Of a stretch of 64,000 nt of DNA, positions 1 to 9,955 are shown one piece after another. Under the pieces are notes generated by a model. It was not told the DNA's origin and searched no databases. It worked only from the letters and a program-made list of their open reading frames with translations. The first letter of the stretch is position 1. Each line of letters begins with the position of its first letter. The stretch is taken from NCBI RefSeq assembly GCF_000417875.1, contig NW_006920883.1:195840-259839 (forward strand). Direction: 5' to 3'. The translations under genes and the position numbers were made by a program. Source of the stretch: Pseudozyma flocculosa PF-1 (Eukaryota; Basidiomycota; Ustilaginomycetes; Ustilaginales; Ustilaginaceae).

Positions 1-2898
1 CCAGCTCGACGTCGAGCGCCTCTCCCCGGACGTCCTCAACCAGGGAACCGGCCGCTTCGAGCTGCCGACCAAGCAGCATCTCGCCGACGTCGCCGTCTTT
101 CGCAAGTTCGCTCCGAAGGGCTTGATCGACCTCAGGACCAACCCAAACGCCAGTCGCGAGTGCGAGTGGGTCGTCACAGATGAAGGCAGCACCTACAGCG
201 ACATGGCCATCGTGTTCGACCGCGCCCGTCGATTCAGCTTTCCCCTTGTCACCTACTACTCCTTCCGCCGCATGGGCATCACCCTCGCCCACCGCCCGGA
301 TATCCTCCCGCAAGACGCTCGTGCCGCCGCCGGTCACAGGCCCGACAGCCGCGTCCAGGACGACCACTACCTTCCCCCCGAGACCCTCTTCGATCTCATG
401 GGCATCGCCGTCCTCGGGGCTCAGAACAAGAACGCCATTTCGTTCTACGGGGCCACCTTTGTCGGCAAGGCGCCCGAGCTCACCCGAGCCGAGCTGCAGC
501 AGATCCAGCAGGATCCTCGCGTCGTGCGTGCGCGCAACGACTACGAGGCAGTGAGTATCAGCGGGGCCGTTCTTCTCGGTCGGAGGCCGTGGGCTGATCC
601 GCGTGCTCCTGCCCTCGGCCCCAACAGTTCAAGGCGCAGGGCCCGACCCGTTCGGAGAGGAAGCAAGTCTACGGCCGCCTGAGCGCACTGCTCGTCAAGG
701 TGCGAAAGGAGATCCTCAACAAGCGCGAGCAGGACCGGGTTGCCAGCTTCCGCAACCAGGCTCTTGCGGGCCTCCTGCTTGACTCGGACGTCCCGGTTCG
801 ACCGCCCACGAGCGACGCCGCAGCATCGAGGACCGTCGCGGCCGTCCCGATCGAGAGCCTCGACAACGAAAGCTCCTTCGAGGATACCATCGTCGCTTGC
901 CTGTCCGCCTCGGACTCCCTCGCCGAGCAGGCCGACGTCCGACCGCAGAGCGACTTCGCCTACATCCTCGACGACGACGACGACGTCGAAGGGGAGATTG
1001 TCTCGACGCACGACATCCAGCAGCACCTCGAGGCTCGCAAACAAGGCGCCGTCAAGCCCGTCTTCACCGTCTCCGACAAGCAGACCTGCACCGAACGCAT
1101 GCTCGAGATCCGCCTCGGTCCGCAGGAACACCCGCGCAAGGTCCGAGCCCTGTACGCCGTGCTCGTCCGCCTAGCGAGGGGCTTCAATGCGCGAGAGGGC
1201 GTGCCCGAGATCGACTTTTCCCCACGCTTCGCCACCAAGGCGAGCAGGCCGACGTTTTCGGGATTCTTCGAGCTCGCTATGCACGACGACAGCACAAGGA
1301 CCAACGCCGCAAAGTCGCTGCCTCAGGAATGCGAGTGCGGCGAGCATCGTCACGAGCAGTGGACCCGTGCCTACTGGGTCCACCACCTCGACCAGTGCCG
1401 CACCAAGAACCTCAAGGTCATCCTCGGTGGGTCCGCCGTGGTGGCGAGCGAGCGGCTGCCCTGCTGCTGTCTCGCTGCTGTCTCGCTGCTGTCTCGCTGC
1501 TGTCTCGCTGCTGTCTCGCTGCTGTCTCGCTGCTGTCTCGCTGCTGTCTCGCTGCTGTCTCGCTGCTGACTTCGGCTTCTTCATCCTTGTTCCCCGGCGA
1601 CAGATGCCGAGCTCGAGGAGCACTCCGAAAAGCACAGCTGCGGCGTCACCCGAGGACACAAGGACCTGACCACCTGCGGCTGCAAGCTCCAAGACGGCAC
1701 CATCTGCAAGTTCTCGGCCGGCGACAAGACCGACTACCGCAGCCTCGACAGCGTGCTGCTCACGATCCACCGCCAGTGCTCCCACGGCTGGATCGATAAG
1801 TCGCCCAACTCGCTCGTCCTCACGTCGGCGGGCAACTACCTCGTCGGTCCGGTCGCCGTCGAGCAGTACTTCGCCGCCAAGCTCCCGACCGAGGGCATCC
1901 CGCTCAAGGACCAGGTCCAGGACGGCGGCTGGGACACCCGCGTCTGCCTGTGGTGCCTCCTCGACAAGTACCTGGCACCGAGCGAGCGCTTGCGAGACCA
2001 CGGTGGTGGCTACGTCCAGCACGTGTTCAAGCTCCACCTCCTCCGCCCCAAGGGCGACGAGGCTTACGGCGAGGAAAACGAGAGCATGGTCTGCCCGTGC
2101 TGCCTCAAGATCCTTCCGGTCTGGGACGTCATCGACCACATCCAGGCCATCGGCCACGGCATCCGCAAGCGGACCCCCGACAACGTCCAGAACCAGGGCT
2201 CGCTCGAGGTCAGCGACTTTCCGTCGCCCGTGGACACCCCTTCGTTCTTGGGTCGACTTGTGGCTTTCCTCACCTGGGCCAAGGCCACCAGGGACGCCCA
2301 CGCGCGTGCCGGCACCACCCCTGACACCGATGGCAAGGCGTTCGTCCTCCACTCGTTTGTCCTCGACGCCAAGGGCGCGCACCACCAACGCCGGATCGGC
2401 CTGCGCACCGACGGAGAGTCGAGCGAGTCGGACGAGCCAGCTTCCACCTCCAGCTCCGGTGCGGACGACTCCAGCTCGGGCTCGAGCGACTCGGGCTCTA
2501 GATCCGACTCTGCCTCGGACTCGGACGACTCGGACTCGGACTCGGACGCGAGCTCGACGAAGCCCAAGAGCAGGAAAAAGTCGAGGAGCAAGCGCCAGCG
2601 CAGTGGCAAAAGCGAGCGCAAGAGCGAGCGCAAGACGAGCAGTCACGGCTCGCGAGGATCGTCGGAGAAGGTCAAGCGCGAAGAGGGCGAGGCGCGCTCG
2701 TCCAAGAAGCGCAAGCGACGACACAGCAGCAAGAAGTCGGCCACGGCGGACTCCCCGAAGAGGGTGAAGCGAGAGGACGAGGGCGCAAGGCCGTCGACGT
2801 CGTCGTCGTCGCACAAGGTCAAGCAGGAGGACGACGGCCAAGGTCTCGCGGCGACGGCTTCGAGCAGGGCTGCGTCAGAGAGCAGCAAGAGGAAGTGA
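1..2898 (+). CDS. DUF3435-type tyrosine recombinase, 5'-truncated by window edge
   Basis: Three exons: from before base 1 to 550, 628-1426 and 1604-2898 (880 residues visible). Frames join cleanly at GT-AG introns 551-627 and 1427-1603. The first exon shows the end of a tyrosine-recombinase catalytic domain: YSFR at 257-268, GH at 332-337 and HY at 365-370. That gives R-to-H spacing of 23 residues and H-to-Y of 11, close to the XerD layout. Family-like features follow: a helical stretch with ELQQIQQDPRVVRAR, then paired Cys/His fingers (CLWC...H...H and CPCC...H...H, about 1944-2160), as in fungal DUF3435 proteins. The C-terminal 150 residues are Ser/Asp then Lys/Arg rich and probably nuclear. 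Box I Arg would lie upstream of the window. The family call is by motif recognition; a domesticated, inactive copy is possible. Confidence 0.68.
1464..1562. repeat. 11-bp minisatellite inside recombinase intron 2
   Basis: Nine perfect tandem copies of CTGCTGTCTCG fill most of the 177-bp intron at 1427-1603. The array has no stop in any forward frame, so automated gene finders could read it as coding. Splicing it out joins the flanking exons in phase. Confidence 0.9.
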
Positions 2899-4616
2899 GG
2901 CGCTCCCAGGCTCCAGTGCGCCCTAGCGACCGGCGAAAAGCACGCATACCGATCCACAGAATCTACCAGCGCCCAGAACGACGTCGGCCACGACGATGCG
3001 CAGGCACTCGATGCAAGGCACCCAACCAAAAGCATGGCTACCATGCACCCCATAGCGACCGATGAACGAGCTCCGCGATCCAGATCCAGTACTCCGAACC
3101 AGAACAGCAACCGCCGATACGGCTTCCAGACAAGTCTCAGCTTCCAGACGATCCAGGCCCTGACGACAGAGGCAGCCCCAAGGGCACTTCCGATCCCGAA
3201 CCACATGTCTTCGCTTCCGAGCCGAGAAATGCCAGCGATACGATCGCCAAAGAGACAGGAGATGGCGATGGCGAACAGCTTGGTCTGATCGAGGCTCGTG
3301 GTGTGAGCGAGCTCTGATCGAGGACGATGTGAGTGCTCGAAGCCGTGTCCGTGGACCATCCGCTCGACGCCCGGAGGTGACGCTCGGCGAAGAACAGCCT
3401 AGCAGAGGGTCGAGGGCGTCTCATCGGGTTTACAGATCGCTCGTCGCTCCGTAGGCGGACAGGGGCCAGTCTCTGGGCGTCTGAGCACGAATTCGTAGTC
3501 GAGACCGTCCGGGCGGTGCCATCCGATGGGAGATGGTGCGTGGCCGGCATCGACCATCCGCGAACCGCTGAGCATAGACGTCGGGATGCGATTCGATTCT
3601 GAAGCCACGAAGCTGGAGCAGGAGCCTTGGATGTGCACGGGCGATGGCGCAGAGGAGGCACTGGACGTGCGAGAGAGGACGGCAGATCCGGCGGCGGCTA
3701 CCGAGCAGTTGCAGGGTGCGGCAAACCAAGACCTCGCAGCGGGTCTGACGCCTTTCCGCCGTCGAAGACCGTTGAGCAACGACGAGCATGCTGCCGATTG
3801 GCTACACAGTGTCCTTGACCGTCGGCCGTCTCCCACCCTGACGGGCTCACCAAACCCTCGCGGCGTGAGGCTGAGCGCTGGTCGGCCTGATCCGAGCGCC
3901 TACCGCTGTCCGCGCGCGAGAGAGCTAGGTGCTATACCGCCATCGGATTCTGCTGCAGTCGGTGTCTCCGGTACAGTCCAGCAGCGTCGTCTCTGGCACT
4001 CGCGGCGACGGAGATGTCGTCCTCGAAGGGCCATGGGTCATGTCGAGCCTCCGCGACGTCAACGTGGTGGAAGGCCACAAAAGGATCGGTCAAGGTTCGC
4101 AGTCGCAGCAAGGCCCGCAGTCACAGGAAGGCCCGCTCTCGCAATGGAACCAGTCGTCGTACAGCGCCGGCGGAGACGCACCAGTTGGAAGCCAGGCGAT
4201 TGCGTGGTCGAGGATAGGCCGTCCAGGGTGCCGCATAGAATCGAGATTTGGGGTCGAGGTGCAAGATGATGGAAAAGCGAGTCCTTGGTGCGGGCCCATA
4301 CGATGGCGCTACCAGAGCCGGACACCCATCCGCCGACAGCGCAACAGGCGACACCTTGGATGCCGTGGTTCCTGCGCATTCCGCGATACTCTGGTAGCGT
4401 CGCCGCCGAGCTCGACCTGGACGAGCACAGGAGGGAGCGGGGTTGGTGACGAGGGGGTCCGGGTCGCGATGGAAGAAGCGGCGGAGTGTGCCGTGGCGGC
4501 GTCAGCGATGGTGGCGGCGGGCGGTTACGAGGCGGGCCCGTGGGCGGAAGGTGGTGGTTGCTAGTCAAGGCTTCCTGGCCCGTTGAGCCGCGTTGAAAAC
4601 AGGGGCTCTCGGCAGG
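2899..4616. other. Spacer between recombinase and dioxygenase
   Basis: About 1.7 kb with no recognisable gene. A Gln/Ser-rich open stretch at about 4039-4200 in the frame starting at 4038 has fairly GC-rich third positions, so it could be an upstream exon of the dioxygenase. I could not connect it by convincing splice sites. No transposase of another family, tRNA or obvious terminal repeat is visible. Confidence 0.4.
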
Positions 4617-4636
4617 CCAAGCAACGTGGGCTGCGC

Positions 4637-6286
4637 ATGGGCCATCTCGCACCTGACTCTCCTCGACCGCGCGTCCTATTACCGTCCCGACACGATCGCC
4701 AACCAGATGCAATCGAAATCCTTCAGCAGCAAGGGCTACAACTTCCATCGGCATGCGAAACGATGCGACGTGGTGGACCTGGTTGTCCCGCCGCTGTCCA
4801 CAGCGAAGCGCAGAGGCCGATCACGCTGTGCGACCACCAAGACGCTGACGCGCTCGGCTTTGCCAAGACGACCAGACAGCTCGCCCACGGACGGAACCTT
4901 AGGCTGCGCTCAAGAGAGTCGTCCGAGGTGGTGAAGCTTGCATGGCGAGCCGGTGATACCTTGGACGGCGTTGCGGAGCTCGTCGTGGCTCCTCGTCCTG
5001 GGATCAAGGTCGTCTACGTCGTGGACGCCGACTGGCGGCAGATCGTCTGCGTCGTCTGGGAAGCCGGTGGCGAGCTGAGCGATCTCACGCTAGCTGCACG
5101 CGAAGAGGCCGACGGCGCGGACACTGTTGCGTCGAGAGAAGAGCGTGCAAGAGCTGCGGCTGCCAACGCGGCCGTGGCTGGGCCTTCTCTGCAGCAGGAG
5201 ATTTCCTCGTTCACGGCTGCCGCTAAGCCATACATCAAGGCTGTCGAGGCCAGGCGCCTCAAGATGGGACGTCCGGCCTTTCACACCCTCACGCTGGGTG
5301 TGGCGTCCAACGATGCTGCCCACATCCGCAACCGATCTGGCGATCTGGCGCCCTACTTCACGGCGGGATATCACCACAACCGCGCGGCCAGCGACCGCTT
5401 CCTCGCCTCGCCAGCGTTTGAGCAGCTGAGGCGGCAGGTGTGCCGCTGGACCTTTGCCTGCTTTCCAAAGGCCGCCGAAGCGCTGGCATTGATCGGACTG
5501 GGCAAGCACGTCGTCGCGCGAGACCAGTCGGCTCTGACTGCCAGCGACGACCGCAGCGATGCTGGCAGCGACTCGAGCGACCTGACTGAGCTGAGCGACC
5601 TGAGCGACGTTGGCGATTCGAGCGAGCCGATTCGACCTGGCGTCGCTCAGGCTGACTCTGCCAAGCCTCTATCGACCTTTGACCCTTTCGCTCGCTGCAA
5701 AGATCGTGGGCCCTTCTTTGGCTATCCGTATACAAGGCTGACGATCAACCTACCGTCGAGGCACACCAATCTGGCGCGCCACAAGGACTCCCGCGACTAC
5801 AAGAATGGCGTCTCATGTGTCGCGCCGTTTGGAGCTGACCTAGATCTCGTTGTGGGACCCAACGTGCGGATCAAGGCAAGGCAAGGCGATCTGATCCTCT
5901 TTGCAGCGAGGCACCTCGTCCACGGCAACACGGGCGAGCTCACTGAAGAGCGCGGCTCGTTGGTCTTCCACTCGCACCACTCTGTCGCCAGGCACAGCAA
6001 GGCGCCGGTCGACGACGATCGAGATGCCGTTTTCCCATACCTCGAAGAGGCTCTGCGGACTGCCATCACACAGTCTGACGAAGTCGGACCTTGTACCGGG
6101 CCCAGCTCGTCTAGGCAGGGCCCGTCGCGCACCAAGCACGGGCAGCCCGCCAAGGGTAGCTCGACCTCGGTATCCCTGAGCAAGAAGGCGGAGCGGCAGC
6201 TCTCTCGCAAGAAGCGGAAGAGAGATGAAAAGTGGGCGAAGAAGCAGGCACCGAAGCTAGACGAGGCTGCGCAAGCAGATCCTTGA
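4637..6286 (+). CDS. TET/JBP-like 2OG-Fe(II) dioxygenase
   Basis: A 549-residue reading frame from the first in-frame ATG. The C-terminal half carries a double-stranded beta-helix dioxygenase signature: HKD iron ligands at residues 382-384 (bases 5780-5788), the distal His in LVHGN at residue 429, and the 2-oxoglutarate Arg in ERGSLVF at residue 439. The arrangement H-x-D..RxGDLILFxxRxLxHG..RGS matches the basidiomycete TET/JBP family, which oxidises 5-methylcytosine or thymine in DNA. A Ser/Asp-rich linker sits before the core and a Lys/Arg-rich tail (KKRKRDEKWAKK) suggests nuclear location. Substrate is inferred from family only. The 5' end is uncertain: between about 4640 and 4800 another frame has the more coding-like composition, so an upstream exon, a short intron or a frameshift is likely. 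The stop at 6286 is firm. Confidence 0.65.
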   Translation: MGHLAPDSPRPRVLLPSRHDRQPDAIEILQQQGLQLPSACETMRRGGPGCPAAVHSEAQRPITLCDHQDADALGFAKTTRQLAHGRNLRLRSRESSEVVKLAWRAGDTLDGVAELVVAPRPGIKVVYVVDADWRQIVCVVWEAGGELSDLTLAAREEADGADTVASREERARAAAANAAVAGPSLQQEISSFTAAAKPYIKAVEARRLKMGRPAFHTLTLGVASNDAAHIRNRSGDLAPYFTAGYHHNRAASDRFLASPAFEQLRRQVCRWTFACFPKAAEALALIGLGKHVVARDQSALTASDDRSDAGSDSSDLTELSDLSDVGDSSEPIRPGVAQADSAKPLSTFDPFARCKDRGPFFGYPYTRLTINLPSRHTNLARHKDSRDYKNGVSCVAPFGADLDLVVGPNVRIKARQGDLILFAARHLVHGNTGELTEERGSLVFHSHHSVARHSKAPVDDDRDAVFPYLEEALRTAITQSDEVGPCTGPSSSRQGPSRTKHGQPAKGSSTSVSLSKKAERQLSRKKRKRDEKWAKKQAPKLDEAAQADP

Positions 6287-7729
6287 AGTGATGGTGCCTT
6301 GCTACCTATGAGCCACAGTCTTGCCGTCAGCGAGCGAAATTGCGGTCAGCCGGAAACGGGATTGTTCGCGCAGCGAGGCACGGGGATTGAGCGAATCGAG
6401 GACCGTCGACGTGACAGTTTCCTACGAAACAACGTCGAAACGAGCCCTTTTTGCGCCCAGTCGACTCAAAGCTGCTCCAGGAGTCGTCTTTTGAACATGG
6501 GAGAGCAAACGGATCAATGGCGAGCAAAAAATATCGACAAATATCGCAACGAGGCGGTGGTACGGGTGGCGGGTGGCGGCGGTCGGAGGTGGGTGCAGGC
6601 GGCAGGCGGCTGTCAAATTTTCGAGGCGCGCGTCTGCGACGGCTTCGGCCCCCCACCTGCACGGCCTGCAGGTCCGGAGACGCCGTCGGGTGCCGCCCGG
6701 GCGAATCTGCCTGGCCTGAGGTGCGACGCTGGCGTCGAGCCAGTGCGAGGGACACACGGGCGGCGCTGACCATGAAGGGACGTGGAAAGAGGCCGGCGGC
6801 GATGCGGTCAAGCAGGATACCGACCGCCGCGCGTTGTCGCCGAGCGGACAGGACGGCGCAATGAAGCTGCACCCGAGCTAGACCGTCGTTGAACTAGACA
6901 CGAGACTGATCGTCGTTCTTCCTGCCCGCACTTGGACGAGTATCGGCGAGCGGAAAGACCAGGACTGTGTGGCAGGGCCGTCGCGTGCCGCCAACCCGTC
7001 CGCCGACTCGATGATGGCGAACGGGACCGACGAGTCTGTGGCACGCGAGAATCCCTCTCACATCCACCTTGACACTACAGCCTTTGCCGCAAGCATAGAC
7101 AGATGGTGTTACAGTCGCTCCCAACCTCACGATGGCGGCGTTGGCAGGCGAAAAAATCGCTACGCATGTGCCGCGCTGCATGTCTCATGGACTATTGAAG
7201 ATGTGCTCAGCAGCTGTGCAAGCATTGCAGGTTGGACAGGCTCAGATGAACTTTTTGGTCAGATTGATGATGTTCAGTTGTCGAGGGCAACCACGGCGAG
7301 CAAGTATCTGCAGGCGCGCAACTTTTTGTCTTCTTGTTGTCTTCGTCTCTGTGTTTGAAGGTATGCATGTTCGGTAGGGCTCTAGGGGAGAGACTTGATT
7401 GGTGCAGATGCCGAGCCCGTTTCCACCATTTTGTCAGTGGACAAGCTGGGCGGCCTGCGGAGATCCCGGTACGCGAAATCGACGTTCGAGGGGCGGCGCA
7501 AATTGATCACGGTGGCTCAAGCCCGGGGCGACATAGACCCCAAATCGACGCGTGCGTGTGGGAAGACATCATCGGACGACCGCCTTGGCGCGACGTCGAG
7601 TCCATTGCTGCGGCGACGGTGCGGGGATAGATACGGATAGAGTACAGTGGTAGCGGTAGATGGAATGTTCGACGGGACCGTGGCTGGCGGGACAAGGGGG
7701 GGAAAGGCGGGCTGGGACCGGCTCGGTGG
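6287..7729. other. Gene-free spacer
   Basis: About 1.4 kb downstream of the dioxygenase and the ThuA-like gene, which converge on it. Only short overlapping ORFs without family features are present. No RNA gene or repeat seen. Confidence 0.5.
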
Positions 7730-8842
7730 CTATACGGCGGTCCACATGGCAATGGCCGAGACGAGGGATGCTGCGCCGGCGACAAAGGCAAGGGGCGCGT
7801 GCGGGGCGAGGGCGACGGCGGCGTTGGCGCTGTGGCGCTGTTTGGAGTTGGTGGTGGCGTTGGCAGCGCTCTGCGTGTCTGCCTGCTGCTTCTCGTCGAT
7901 GTCGGGTTCTGCGACGTAAGGCGGGCGTTCTTCCCACTGCTGTCCGACGCGCCAGGCGTCGGTTTCGCTAGAGTATGACCGGATGGTGGTCGAGTTGAGG
8001 ATCCAGACGAGGCCGCCGAGGAAATGCCGCTTGAATCCCGGGCTGGATGTCCAGGTCTCGTTCGAGTGGCCGAGTGCGGTGTAGAACATGCGTCCGTCGC
8101 CGCCGCCTGCGTCGAGCGAGGTGGCGGTGTCGTCGGTGTTTCCGCCGACGTGGTAGGAGGCGGGGTTGAGGAGGTTGTTGCCGTTGTCGGTGAACCACGA
8201 GATGGGGTGCGGGGAGCCCTGTGCGGCGGCGCGGTCGGCCTTGGACGTGACGGGGTCGTGGTAGCTCGACTCGTTGGCGGCGAGCGTGACGCGGCGGCCA
8301 TAGATGCGCGGGTCGCTGAGGTAGTTGTACATCTCGTCGCGGACGATCCAGGATCCGTTCTTGATCCACGACACGGACGGGTGGGACGAGACTTCGGGCT
8401 GGACGAGCATCTCTGCGCGGCACTCTTCCGGGTGGTAGTCGAAAAAGGCGCCGACCAGGCGGCCGTACCAGGGCTGGTAGACCGAGTCGGACGCCTCGTG
8501 GACGCCCATGAAGCCGCCGCCCTTTTGGAGGTAGGTGATCATGTTGCGCTGCCCCTGGCGCGAGAGGATGCGGCCCGAGGTCGAGACAAAGACGAGGGCG
8601 TCAAACTGGTCGAGCCAGCCGGCGCGGTCAAAGAGGGACTGGTTCTCGGTGGCGACGACGTCAAAGCCGGGCCAGGTCGTGTTGGACCACTCGGTAATCT
8701 GCGCGATGGCCGTGGGGATCGAGTCGTGCCGGAACGTGGCCGTCTTGGTGTAGAGCAGGATGCGTTGGCGGGCCTCGGCGGTCGGGGGCAGCGCGAGCGC
8801 GAGCGCGGCGGCGAGCGCGCCCAGGGCGGTGCTGAGCTTCAT
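7730..8842 (-). CDS. Secreted ThuA-like domain protein, probably GPI-anchored
   Basis: Single exon, 370 residues. The start at 8842 is chosen because it gives a clean signal peptide (MKLSTALGALAAALALAL then an Ala-x-Ala site); the open frame continues upstream but has no better start. The body matches the ThuA (trehalose utilisation-like, class I glutamine amidotransferase fold) family: LLYTKTATFRHDSI at the N terminus, GGGFMGVHEASDS near residue 110, and FYTALGHSNETW..FKRHFLGGLVWIL near residue 290. Several N-x-S/T sequons are present. The C terminus ends in a hydrophobic stretch after a Ser/Ala/Asn-rich spacer, suggesting a GPI anchor. The family's biochemical role in fungi is not established. 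Confidence 0.8.
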   Translation of the reverse strand: MKLSTALGALAAALALALPPTAEARQRILLYTKTATFRHDSIPTAIAQITEWSNTTWPGFDVVATENQSLFDRAGWLDQFDALVFVSTSGRILSRQGQRNMITYLQKGGGFMGVHEASDSVYQPWYGRLVGAFFDYHPEECRAEMLVQPEVSSHPSVSWIKNGSWIVRDEMYNYLSDPRIYGRRVTLAANESSYHDPVTSKADRAAAQGSPHPISWFTDNGNNLLNPASYHVGGNTDDTATSLDAGGGDGRMFYTALGHSNETWTSSPGFKRHFLGGLVWILNSTTIRSYSSETDAWRVGQQWEERPPYVAEPDIDEKQQADTQSAANATTNSKQRHSANAAVALAPHAPLAFVAGAASLVSAIAMWTAV

Positions 8843-8944
8843 CGCGGGTGGCGGAGCGAGCGGAGCGAGCGGGTAGGGAGCGAGGGTGTTTCGGGTCGCT
8901 TCGACGGGCGGAGAGGGAGCGTGGATCAATGAGCGGATACGGTT

Positions 8945-9007
8945 AAGAGAGACGGCCAAGAGACGGCCAAGAGAGACGGCCAAGAGAGACGGCCAAGAAA
9001 GACGGCC
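8945..9007. repeat. GAGACGGCCAA-type minisatellite
   Basis: About five imperfect copies of (GA)GAGACGGCCAA lie 100-165 bp upstream of the ThuA-like start codon, within its presumed promoter or 5' UTR. Confidence 0.8.
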
Positions 9008-9256
9008 TCAAGAGAGTGTATGAAGGTCCGTCGATGTCGAGCCGAAAAGGAGGGGACAAGGGGCGAGGAGTGGCGAGCAGATGGTGGAGAGAGAGAGAGG
9101 GCGTAGAGATGGGAGGCCAACGCCAAGGGAGGACCATCATGTTGCTATAGACGCAGAGGCGGTGCTCTGGCAGCGCCCAACACAGGGGAGCAGGGCGTCA
9201 CGGTGCTTGGCTGGCTGGCTGCCCGTCCGTCTGCCTTGCGAGGCGCCTTGATTGGC

Positions 9257-9332
9257 CAGGCAGGGCAGGGCGGGACAGGGCAGGACAGGGCAGGACAGGG
9301 AGGACAGGGCAGGGCAGGACAGGCCGGACAGG
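9257..9332. repeat. GGCAGGACAG purine-rich tandem repeat
   Basis: Imperfect 10-bp and 5-bp units built from GGGCA and GGACA. One strand is almost free of T. No coding role seen. Confidence 0.75.
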
Positions 9333-9910
9333 CTCAGCCCGACGGCGAGTCGGTGCGGTAGCGGGACATATGGCGAGCTCAAACCCGCCGCCGCAGGGCT
9401 CGCCTACCACGAAGCGAGAGGGCAGACGCCGGGGTCCAGCGCGAGCGACGGGCAGGACGTCTGGCGGTACGGTGTACGATCGTGTCAAACGCCCAGCGGC
9501 GGGCGAGGCGGCCCGACCAGCGGCGTCGACAAAGACCAAGACGACGACAAGGACAACAACGACGACGACGACGACGGCCCCCGATGATCGTCCTCATGCA
9601 GCGTCGGCTCCCGAGCACAGCACCAACACGCCGTACGGGCCTCGAGGTCACGCTGGGACCCCTGCTTCGGGCCGAACCCACGCGCTACAGTGTGCGCCAG
9701 AGCACTACACTGGGGGGCGGCTCTGGTCTCTGACCTCATGAACCGGGGCTGGGGCGCGACGCATGGAAGTTTTTAAGCTATGGAATTGCCGCTCGTCGGA
9801 CGGACCGCTGGGCTGGTGCCTCTCCATTGATCGTGATCCTTGTCCTGTGACGATTGTACGCGCGCTCGAGCTGGCATGGCGCAGCCGATGGACGTTTATG
9901 CTGTGCAGCC

Positions 9911-9955
9911 CTGCGATGCGCTGCGCTGCACTGCGATGCGCTGCGATGCGATGCG
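9911..9955. repeat. CTGCGATGCG tandem repeat
   Basis: Four to five imperfect 10-bp copies within the spacer between the ThuA-like and DUF6604 genes. Confidence 0.75.

Noticed and set aside
1464..1562. CRISPR-like array
   Set aside because: Repeats are head-to-tail with no spacers, in a eukaryotic intron; it is a minisatellite.
1171..2841. 556-codon minus-strand ORF opposite the recombinase
   Set aside because: Composition is that of an antisense shadow, and part of it is the translated 11-bp repeat.
2899..4586. KDZ transposase remnant, the usual fungal partner of TET/JBP genes
   Set aside because: No KDZ-like sequence recognised in any frame between the two genes.
1..6286. Calling this a Starship
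   Set aside because: Only part of a captain-type gene is visible. No element ends, direct repeats or typical cargo are seen, and Starships are described from Pezizomycotina.
8843..8983. Upstream start for the ThuA-like protein
   Set aside because: The extension is low-complexity, includes repeat-derived sequence and would bury the signal peptide.
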